Assembly (NCBI GenBank): GCA_946965045.2
Contig: OX337238.1
Location: 2,232,001 to 2,296,000 of the forward strand
Origin: Epithemia pelagica
Taxonomy: Eukaryota; Bacillariophyta; Bacillariophyceae; Surirellales; Surirellaceae
Direction: 5' to 3'
Length of the DNA: 64,000 nt
Every line of letters starts with the position of its first letter. The stretch's first letter is position 1. A model generated the notes under the pieces. That model worked only from the letters and a program-made list of their open reading frames with translations. It made no database searches and was not told where the DNA came from. Made by a program: the position numbers and the translations under genes. Shown piece after piece: positions 10,857 to 18,389 of this stretch.

Positions 10857-11777
10857 TTAAAGAATGGCCACCAACGGTGGAACGACGCAAACGGCCACTC
10901 CGGCTGTAATGGCCGTTCCCAGGATGATACCATGCTTGGCATTTTGCATCATCATGCGTCGTCGGACACTGCTGGTTTTCTTTTTAAAGACGGCCGCCAT
11001 GTCATTCAATTGACTACTTTTTTCTTGCATACTGTGCAATTGTTCTTCTCGCTCCATGATTGCGGTAATGTTGGATTGCATCAATTCGGTCGCTCCTTCC
11101 AAACTTTCCGTCAAACGTGCCATTTTGCCCAAATAGGTGACTTCTTGCATGCGTTGCAACAAGATGGAGGCAAAGGTGGCTTGACAGGCCAATGTGCCAC
11201 CGGTTCGCCAGGTGGGATCCCCGGAACGAGGCATGGCAGTCAAACCCACCATTTTTTCCAAAAAGGACTTGACATCCGACAATTGCGTCGCATTGTTGGT
11301 GGATTCCCAAGTGGTGGCTTCCGGATTGTAGACGGCGGCAAAGACCCAAATCAAGGGTTCGTTCTTGTCCTTGTGGGAAGGAGACAAGGCATTGGAAGAA
11401 GAATCCCAGTCGTCCTCGGTCGTGTGTTCATAGACGTGAAACTTGATGCCCTTGAGTTTGGGAGTCCGTTGTGGTGGGGATTGGTCCGTCGTTGATGCTT
11501 TGCCACCACTTTTGCGGCCAAACCAGCCATCGCCATTTTTGAGCGTAAAAAATTCCCAGCCGGGTGTCGGCTTTTTGGACAAGATGCCATGGGCCGTTTG
11601 GGAGACGGCACCGTCAAAGGGATCATCTCCGGCTTCGGCCAAAATGGTCCCATTCCGAGAAATGGACGACCACAAGATTTTGGTGGCATGGGGATCGTTG
11701 GCCGTGACCGAGGAGGAGGACGACGAAGCGGACGACGACGGACTCGCGCCGGGTAGGGACGAAGGAGACGATGCCAT
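10857..11777 (-). CDS. R-SNARE (VAMP-like) with longin-like N-terminus
   Basis: Membrane-fusion SNARE of 306 residues if ATG 11777 is used; the longer open frame upstream is the duplicated promoter. After a Ser/Ala-rich start, the segment ILWSSISRNGTILAEAG resembles the first strands of a longin domain. A long insert follows. Near the C-terminus is a synaptobrevin SNARE helix beginning LGKMARLTESLEGATEL; its central layer holds the arginine (IMEREEQL) that defines R-SNAREs. A basic stretch (KKKTSSVRRRMMMQ) precedes a C-terminal membrane anchor (IILGTAITAGVAVCVVPPLV). The gene is divergent from the VHL-like gene, and a decayed copy lies at 12671-13118. Confidence 0.8.
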   Translation of the reverse strand: MASSPSSLPGASPSSSASSSSSSVTANDPHATKILWSSISRNGTILAEAGDDPFDGAVSQTAHGILSKKPTPGWEFFTLKNGDGWFGRKSGGKASTTDQSPPQRTPKLKGIKFHVYEHTTEDDWDSSSNALSPSHKDKNEPLIWVFAAVYNPEATTWESTNNATQLSDVKSFLEKMVGLTAMPRSGDPTWRTGGTLACQATFASILLQRMQEVTYLGKMARLTESLEGATELMQSNITAIMEREEQLHSMQEKSSQLNDMAAVFKKKTSSVRRRMMMQNAKHGIILGTAITAGVAVCVVPPLVAIL

Positions 11778-12292
11778 GATTGATTGATAGGAGACCAATG
11801 AAATTGATATGGATCTCAAAGCACAAGTGGATTGCAAAGGCAAGGAAGAGAGAGAGAGAGAGAGTATCAAAGTGGTAGAATGGGAAGCCACAGAACCAGC
11901 GATGAGAAGATGAGTCTGTTGGATAGCTTGCACAATCTACTTGTACTTTTTTGGGGGGTTGAAATGAACCACACGACAAACGACAAGAATCATTAGCGAG
12001 AGCAAGAGCAAGTGTGCTCGCGCACCTTGCTTCGAAAGACCGTTTGATTTGATCGTGGTTTCACATCTATCTTGCGAGAGTGTTGGAATGGCGCGCTCAA
12101 GAAATGTCTGTGTCTGTCTACTTCTGTTTCTCTTGCTTGAGTATAGAGCAGAGTGTACAGAATATTCTTAGTCGCTCTAACAGTCGCTTTTACTGTCGTT
12201 GTTTGGTCTCCGAATCAAGATAATCATATCTTCCATGTCCCCTTCCCAGAAAAATTTTCACTGGAAATCACAAATCACAAACAAATCACCAT
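11778..12292. promoter_or_regulatory. Divergent promoter between R-SNARE and VHL-like copy 1
   Basis: The left half (about 11795-12000), including a (GA)n tract, is repeated at 12913-13118. The right part (12132-12200) is repeated at 15994-16062 before the intact VHL-like gene. This block is the ancestral shared upstream region of the divergent pair. Confidence 0.7.
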
Positions 12293-12668
12293 ATGGAAAC
12301 CCTTCGCACGATGCAACAACATGTTACGGCCAGCTGGAACCATAATCAAGGCCTACTGGCGTTGGGAACGACTGTTTTGGTGGTCGTGGTCGGACATTGG
12401 ATCTGGCAATGGGGGTGGAATCCTCCTCCTCGGTTCCCTCCGATTCGTCCCACAAGAGTCGCTTACTGGACGAACTCAATCCTCTTCCGACCGATTTGAG
12501 GTTGCACGAGAACCAAGACCAACAAACCAAAGTGCAACCAAAGACGGAGGAGGAAAAGGATGGGAAGCAGCAGCATCCGGAGGACCACCCAGCGAACCAA
12601 ACCAGACCACCACCCTCCACGGCAGCCGCCGAAACCACGACCAACACCCGTTCTTCTTCTTCTTTGAG
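12293..12668 (+). pseudogene. Truncated copy of the VHL-PUB membrane protein gene
   Basis: The sequence matches the first ~400 bp of the intact gene at 16151, beginning with METLRTMQQHVTASW. A single T is missing near 12421 (GGAATCCTCC against GGAATTCCTCC), which shifts the frame and leaves a 68-residue product. Homology ends inside the (TTC)n serine tract, where it joins a fragment of the R-SNARE gene. The VHL and PUB domains are lost. Confidence 0.9.
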
Positions 12669-12670
12669 TA

Positions 12671-13118
12671 CAATTGCGTCGCATTATTGGTGGATTCCCA
12701 GGTGGTGGCTTCCGGATTGTAGACGGCGGCAAAGACCCAAATCAAGGGTTCGTTCTTGTCCTTGTTGGTCGGAGACAAGGCATTGGAAGAAGAAGAAGAA
12801 TCCCAGTCGTCCTCGGTCGTGTGTTCGTAGACATGAAACTTGATGCCCTTGAGTTTGGGAGTCCGTTGTTGGTCCGTTGTCGTTGTTGCTTTGCCACCAC
12901 CACTTTTGCGGAGACCGATGAAGTCGATATGGATCTAAAAGCACAAGTGGATTGCAAAGGCAAGGAAGAGAGAGAGAGTATCAAAGTGGTATAGAATGGG
13001 AAGCCAAGCACCAAAGAACCAGCGATGAGAAGAGATGAGTCTGTTGGATAGCTTTCACAATCTACTTTTTTGGGGGGTTGAAATGAATCACACGACAAAC
13101 GACAAGAATCATCAGCGA
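12671..13118 (-). pseudogene. Truncated second copy of R-SNARE gene and its promoter
   Basis: 12671-12912 matches 11281-11516 of the R-SNARE gene (part of the longin region), with a nine-base expansion of GAA codons. At 12912/12913 the match jumps to the promoter at about 11795, removing the N-terminal codons and the start. 12913-13118 repeats the promoter with its (GA)n tract. The SNARE helix and membrane anchor are absent. It cannot encode a SNARE. Confidence 0.9.
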
Positions 13119-13500
13119 GACTTCTTTCAAGACGTCGTTTCAGCACTGCAAATGAGTCGAATGGAATTGGTCCCCGAATACGCTGTAGATCGGGATGGCG
13201 ATTCTCAACTGCGAGGAGGCATCGGGCTTCGCGAGCACCGAAACCAAGCAGAGTGAGCTACTAGCACCGTCATCCCCGTTGGAGGCAGCAGAGGTAGAGT
13301 TCCTCGTCGCGGCGTTAGCCAGATCCGGTGGATTGGTATTCACCCGAAAGTTACCATTCGGTGATAAGGAGGATGCGGCATGCTTCCCCACCGGTGACTT
13401 TTCTTTTTCGCCGTCCAGGTCTCGGTGATTAGTCTTCTCGCGAAAGACCGATGTCTGGGGTATTTCTCCCACTGAACGGAGTCATCGTCAAACCAGCCTT

Positions 13501-13785
13501 TCCTGGGGTTCGGCACAATCCCAAGCGTACCGATCGGAGGACACTTTGTACCGGTTTGTTTTGAGTGCCAAGGATCCAGGCGTCGGATACTGGATTGACA
13601 CGGTTGGTTTGACCCAAGGATTGATTTCCTTGTGTTTGCAAGGAAAAGAAGAGGAACCATCGGCAGAGGAACTCGAATACCCCAAGATCGAAGTTGTCAC
13701 CTTACTTTGGCAAGAACGATCGCAGAACGCAGTTGCGGACCCGTCAAGTTCATGCCCAGCGTCGTTACATCAACTGGTAGGCTAG
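13501..13785 (+). pseudogene. Coding remnant resembling a DUF1214-type domain
   Basis: An open stretch reads like protein: VLSAKDPGVGYWIDTVGL, then GLISLCLQG and YPKIEVVTLLW. This fits the pattern I know from DUF1214-type proteins (a DPGxxxWxDT turn followed by a hydrophobic strand), recalled rather than searched. There is no start codon of its own nearby and no recognisable continuation, so it is probably a fragment. Confidence 0.35.
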
Positions 13786-14091
13786 GAAGGTGTAGACTTC
13801 GAGCTTTCCAACTTACGCGGCCTTCTGATGTTCCATTCCTACTACACAGTACGTCTTCCACTATCGTATTGCTGTCTCTTGTACTATGTACCAGAGGAAT
13901 GATCACAAAGGTTACCCGTTTTCCAAAAAACATAAGTTCTCACGTCTTTGCGGAAGAGTCAGAACGCGTCGCCATTTAGCATTCGTCGAACTCTCAAACA
14001 ATATTAGCCGCACCTCTACATTTGAACGATGCTAGCAGTATTACGAACCAAACAAGCCGTTTGCAGAATGTAACCCTCATGACGGTTTGGT

Positions 14092-15774
14092 CTACTCCAT
14101 CAGCTGGATTGTCGTCGGTTGAGGAGACAGCCGCATATAGCATTGGCAGGATCGGCAGTCGTCCGCAAACACTAAGGAGCACCGATCAGCAGCCAGATTC
14201 GGACGTCCTCCATTTACACGGCAGTCGACGACAAGCCATTCGTCGGCTTCGACATTCTGGTACTTCCCAATGATCCGCCTCAAATGTTCACCAATTCCAT
14301 CTCCGTCACGAACCAATTCCAGTCCCCACTTAGCGCCATGCCTGATGTAGAAATCGAGTTCTCCTGTTTTCATTTTACCCTGCATCAAGGCCTCTGTGCC
14401 GTACTCTGGAACAATGCGATATGACGGAGGAAGCAGAGAGGCAATAGATTCATGAAACAGCTGCTGAAAGACGGCTTCCTTTGGAGTCTGCAGGACACCC
14501 ATTTTGTTTACTTGACGCGCCACTCGGAGACGTCTTGCAGACAGTCTCGCGGCAGCCTTTGTGACCAATTCAGCCAGACTCCCCGGTGGTTCAGAGCTAA
14601 AACTTGCCCGTGGGTATACCATTGAGTAGTAAAAGCTGGCCGCAGCAGGGCATGTGAATCGGTTGCTTTTTGACAAGATTCCTGCCTTCTTCAGCTTGCT
14701 GACGGCATCGTTATCACGACGAGAAGAGGTGAAACCTTCGCCAACATCAACTTTATAGGCATCAACAATGGAATCAAGGATTTGGAAATGGGATTCGGTG
14801 TCGACTGTTTTCAAGGGGAAACAACGTTCAAGAGACTCCAAAAATGCCGCACCTTCGTGAAGTTCCTTCACCGCCATCTCTTCGCTGAGGATCTCCTCGG
14901 ATGGGATGTCCACTGAAAAGCTTTTGTAACCAATGATATCCATCCCAATGGCGAAAGCAGCTGCATTTCCATTCGTCAGGCGGAATAGATCTGATTCGTA
15001 TGTACGCCAGCTTGGGTAAACAAACCTGATCTCGAATAGCTCTTTTGCCTCGTCTTTGGTCAACAGCAAGTCTTCAACTTCAATGCGAGGTTGGCTTCGC
15101 AAAGCAATGGGTGAGTCATCTTCGTTCGTCAAAAAGTATGTTGCTGAAACCACAACGATCACATTGGCACACCAGTCACTCCCGTTTCTCCTCTTCCTGC
15201 GAAATGAACGAAGAGAATCCGCACTTGTTGTCGTCGTCGTCTTCTTCCCAAAACCAATGGAATTGCGGGTTTTCACAACGTCTTGCCAGAATTCGTGGAA
15301 TTTCTGTCCGTAGAGCTTCTGTGCATCGTCAAAAAGAAGCCAAACCTCGGAGTACGACTGAAGATTCGCACTAAGCGTCTTTTCCTCGTAGCTAACTCCG
15401 ATTCTGTCTCGTACGTAGTCAAACAAGTCAAAGTTCGGTCTACTCGGTCGTGATGGACGGACAATTTCCGCGTGGACGTTGTCCCTGTCATTCTGATGAA
15501 GACTTTGAATCATCAATTGAATCAAACTTGTTTTGCCACTGCCAGGGGGCGACGAAACAACCAAAATTCCAGCCTGTCGAGCCTGGTTGATCGCTTTCTG
15601 CACGAGGTCTTCTCGCTTGAGGTAGGAATCTGGATCTTCTAATTTGATTCCATCCAGTACACCACCTCTTCGACGTCTAACGGCTGTGGCTTCCAGAGAT
15701 TCTTCCGACTTCGACTGCTGTATATTCAACACCTCTTCACCATCATCTGTTTTGCCGTCGCTTTCGTCGGCCAT
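14092..15774 (-). CDS. Crinkler/RHS-type P-loop NTPase fused to REase-fold nuclease
   Basis: Single exon of 560 residues; ATG 15774 chosen because the longer frame has no earlier ATG. An acidic N-terminus and a basic patch (RRRRGG) lead to a P-loop NTPase: Walker A SSPPGSGKTSL (about 74-84) and Walker B VWLLFDDAQKL (about 144-154). The C-terminal ~90 residues look like the PD-(D/E)XK nuclease of Crinkler (CRN) and retrotransposon-hot-spot (RHS) proteins: GELDFYIRHGAKWGLELVRD, then EHLRRIIGKY and EWLVVDC. In known CRN/RHS families such proteins spread with mobile DNA and some enter nuclei as effectors. No signal peptide or LFLAK header is visible. The gene sits on the inserted block at 13119-15975. 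Its role here is not known. Confidence 0.75.
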   Translation of the reverse strand: MADESDGKTDDGEEVLNIQQSKSEESLEATAVRRRRGGVLDGIKLEDPDSYLKREDLVQKAINQARQAGILVVSSPPGSGKTSLIQLMIQSLHQNDRDNVHAEIVRPSRPSRPNFDLFDYVRDRIGVSYEEKTLSANLQSYSEVWLLFDDAQKLYGQKFHEFWQDVVKTRNSIGFGKKTTTTTSADSLRSFRRKRRNGSDWCANVIVVVSATYFLTNEDDSPIALRSQPRIEVEDLLLTKDEAKELFEIRFVYPSWRTYESDLFRLTNGNAAAFAIGMDIIGYKSFSVDIPSEEILSEEMAVKELHEGAAFLESLERCFPLKTVDTESHFQILDSIVDAYKVDVGEGFTSSRRDNDAVSKLKKAGILSKSNRFTCPAAASFYYSMVYPRASFSSEPPGSLAELVTKAAARLSARRLRVARQVNKMGVLQTPKEAVFQQLFHESIASLLPPSYRIVPEYGTEALMQGKMKTGELDFYIRHGAKWGLELVRDGDGIGEHLRRIIGKYQNVEADEWLVVDCRVNGGRPNLAADRCSLVFADDCRSCQCYMRLSPQPTTIQLME

Positions 15775-16150
15775 GGTGCCGGTGTCCTTCTGTCGATCGT
15801 GGCAGTGACGGTCTTTCGCCGAGGTGTGTTGCCCTTCTTCCAGTGTCAAACAGAGCGGGTCATGATTTTTCGATCGAGCTTTAGATCTTAACAGTAAAAC
15901 AGTAATCGCTGTCGGGATGGGGCGGCTGAGTTCAATGATAACCCAAAGCCCCCCTACCCCCTAACCCCTAACCCATTGTCTATGTTTGTCTATCTTGCTT
16001 GAGTATGGTGCAGAGAGTACAGAATATTCTTAGTCGCTCTAACAGTCGCTTTTACTGTCGTTCTTGGGTTTGGGTGACTTTTGTGACTCTTGTGACCGAA
16101 ATCAAAGTCTGCGATATATTTTTTCTGGAAATCACCACCACACCACCACC
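15775..16150. promoter_or_regulatory. Upstream region of VHL-PUB gene with insertion boundary
   Basis: The right boundary of the inserted block lies near 15975. From 15994 the sequence repeats the promoter of pseudogene copy 1. The start context is CACC-ATG-G at 16151. Confidence 0.6.
15949..15974 (+). repeat. Interstitial telomere-like tract
   Basis: The tract is made of CCCCCTA, CCCCCTAA, CCCCTAA and CCC, a degenerate form of the CCCTAA telomere repeat common in stramenopiles. It sits exactly at the right edge of the inserted block. Confidence 0.6.
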
Positions 16151-17788
16151 ATGGAAACCCTTCGCACGATGCAACAACATGTTACGGCCAGCTGGAACCA
16201 AAATCAAGGCCTACTGGCGTTGGGAACGACTGTTTTGGTGGTCGTGGTCGGACATTGGATCTGGCAATGGTGGTGGAATTCCTCCTCCTCGGTTCCCTCT
16301 GGTTCGTCCCACCAGAGTCGTTTGCTGGACGAACTCAATCCTCTTCCGACCGATTTGAGGTTGCACGAGAACCAAGACCACACCAAAGTGCAACGAAAGA
16401 CCGAGGAGCAAAAGGATGGGAATCAGCAGCATCCGGAGCACCATCAAGCGAACCAAACCAGGCCACCATCCTCCACGACGGCCGCCGAAACCACCACCAA
16501 TACCCGTTCTTCTTCTTCTTCTTCTTCTTCTTCTTCTTTGACTACTCGATCCACGAAACCACAACAGGCCAACGCACACGGCAAGAAGAAGAAGAAGAAT
16601 GATTCTACCAGAGAACAAAACCCCTCTACGACTGTCATGGACCCTCGACGCAACGAACCTTCGTCCTCACACCACAACAACAGCAACAGCAACAACGCCA
16701 TTGTCTTTGCCAACCAATCACACCATCATCCCGGTTTGGCGGGCTTTTGGTATTGGTGCGATGTCGAATCCAGTTTGTATCGCATTTACAATTTGGGTCG
16801 CACCGATGGTCATGACGTGATTCCTCCCTATATTCCCAAATCGCGAGCCGGATGCGTCCAAGTCCACCTCCAAGTCACCAATCGATCCAATCTCCCCGTC
16901 AACGTGTATTGGACCAATTATCGCGGCGACGAAGTGTACAAGGGTCACTTGACGGCTCAGGGCGGCGTGTGGCATCAATATTCCTGGATTGAACATCCCT
17001 GGGTCTTTCGACATGCCCAAGACGGTCAGGTCTTGTTGCATTACATTCCCGATCGCATTTTGCCCGCCACCGCCTTGGATCACACTGTACCAACCCAACA
17101 CGAACAGGATGGATCAGGGTTTGACCGAGCGGCGTCGCAAACGGGCATTCATCAATTTGCCATTTGCAATCCTCCGGCAACGATTCCGAAACCACCTCGC
17201 ACCGACGGCGGCAACAGCATCCACAACCACAGCATCAACCCTTGGAGTACCGAAACGACCATTCCCAATCCCTTTTGCATTGCCCTGGACGATCCTATTT
17301 TGCCTTTTCCCGCGCAACATACGATTGGTTCGTCCATTGAAGACGCTGTGGCCTGGACGATTCGACACATGTTACGGGTGGCGCAACAATCGTCGTCACA
17401 GGTCATGGTTGTGAATTGGGACTTGATTTTCCAGTATTTGGACAAGATTGTCCAGCATCCGACACAAGCCCAGTATCGTCGTATCCGATTGGCCAATCCC
17501 ACCTTTTCCTCCCACATTTGGAATACACCGGCTCGAGGATTGTTTTTGGCCGCTGGCTTTGTCGAACAAGGCAGTCATGCCGAATTGGGAACGAATGGAA
17601 CCGACTTTCCCACCTCGTGCGTCACGGAATTGTCCCAAACGATCCAATGGATACGACACTGGAAGGATCAATGGCCGACGCTCTTGCAGTACCAAAACGA
17701 CGTCATTCAACCCGACGGAGCTGAAAGTGGCACGGGACGGGCCGGATTTGGAGTCGCAGGATCCAATGCCTTTCGACAGAATCAGTAA
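16151..17788 (+). CDS. Membrane protein with VHL beta domain and PUB domain
   Basis: Single exon of 545 residues with ATG 16151. A membrane segment lies near the start (GLLALGTTVLVVVVGHWIW). A long Ser/His/Asn-rich linker containing (S)10 and KKKKK follows. A VHL beta domain comes next: VQVHLQVTNRSNLPVNVYW, then HQYSWIEHPWVFRHA. The Ser, His and Trp that line the hydroxyproline pocket of human VHL (S111, H115, W117) are present at matching spacing. The C-terminal part fits a PUB domain (YRRIRLANPTFSSHIW, then GLFLAAGFVEQG), a fold that binds the tail of p97/CDC48 and related partners. I infer a membrane-anchored adaptor linking hydroxylated or ubiquitylated proteins to CDC48. No VHL alpha (SOCS/BC) box was recognised. 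Coding-looking sequence continues beyond the stop. Confidence 0.8.
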   Translation: METLRTMQQHVTASWNQNQGLLALGTTVLVVVVGHWIWQWWWNSSSSVPSGSSHQSRLLDELNPLPTDLRLHENQDHTKVQRKTEEQKDGNQQHPEHHQANQTRPPSSTTAAETTTNTRSSSSSSSSSSLTTRSTKPQQANAHGKKKKKNDSTREQNPSTTVMDPRRNEPSSSHHNNSNSNNAIVFANQSHHHPGLAGFWYWCDVESSLYRIYNLGRTDGHDVIPPYIPKSRAGCVQVHLQVTNRSNLPVNVYWTNYRGDEVYKGHLTAQGGVWHQYSWIEHPWVFRHAQDGQVLLHYIPDRILPATALDHTVPTQHEQDGSGFDRAASQTGIHQFAICNPPATIPKPPRTDGGNSIHNHSINPWSTETTIPNPFCIALDDPILPFPAQHTIGSSIEDAVAWTIRHMLRVAQQSSSQVMVVNWDLIFQYLDKIVQHPTQAQYRRIRLANPTFSSHIWNTPARGLFLAAGFVEQGSHAELGTNGTDFPTSCVTELSQTIQWIRHWKDQWPTLLQYQNDVIQPDGAESGTGRAGFGVAGSNAFRQNQ

Positions 17789-17995
17789 CAACAAAGAACC
17801 ATTCCCTTTGGCACCATCGAGATTCAGTTGGACAAATCCAGTTTGGGACCCAATCGTCCCCTCCAAAGTCTCTGCAATTGACTATCCGATCCAAGAAAGT
17901 CCCTGCTGAGGCATCCAATGGTGATACAGGGAAGGATCCTTCACCTTCCCCTCCTGTTACAACAACAGTCGCGGCACCGACCGTCTGACAAAAGC
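17789..17995 (+). pseudogene. Possible decayed 3' extension of the VHL-PUB gene
   Basis: After the TAA at 17786-17788 the same frame stays open for about 31 codons (TIPFGTIEIQLDKSSLGPN). A second frame then continues with a hydrophilic Pro/Thr/Val tail (IRSKKVPAEASNGDTGKDP) to a TGA near 17993. This could be a former C-terminus lost by nonsense and frameshift, or chance. Confidence 0.3.
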
Positions 17996-18389
17996 TCCTC
18001 CGACAGCAGCTCCACCTATGAAAGCTCCACGCAAAGATCCTCATCCTGCGTCGGCTTCTACCAACCCGAACCAACAATACCCTATAACCTCATCAAAGGG
18101 GGTTCATATCTATCTGGTGAGCATTCTCCATCTGGTTCACTAATCCTCATGACTCACCCCCGCTGGGGGGTACAGCGAAGGTCGAAGAGGAGGCAACCCA
18201 AAACCCAACCCCCGAAAAACCAGGCGCCCCAAAACCAAACCAATCAAACCTATACAAGAAAACCTAGAAACGGTAGAAACGGACCCGTGGACGGCACAAA
18301 ATTAGAACACGCTGGACGAGGAGGCAATTGCGGTCTCCAGGATGCATCACGTACACGAAATACAAAGCGCAACCACAACAGGTGCCACA
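17996..18389. other. Intergenic, nothing recognised
   Basis: No gene recognised. The sequence is rich in A/C-rich short repeats such as CCCAAAACC near 18200-18240. Confidence 0.4.

Larger units (their letters stand above)
13119..15975. mobile_element. Inserted ~2.85 kb block carrying a Crinkler-type gene
   Basis: The block separates two pieces (SNARE promoter ending ATCAGCGAG, VHL-like promoter resuming near TGTCTATG) that are about 130 bp apart in the other copy. It holds a DUF1214-like coding remnant, an intact NTPase-nuclease gene, and a telomere-like tract at its right edge. I see no terminal inverted repeats or clear target duplication, so the mode of insertion is unknown; end-joining of a subtelomeric fragment is one possibility. 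Confidence 0.6.

Noticed and set aside
12397-12843. 148-codon frame across the pseudogene junction
   Set aside because: It is a fusion created by rearrangement: degraded VHL-like linker followed by antisense SNARE sequence.
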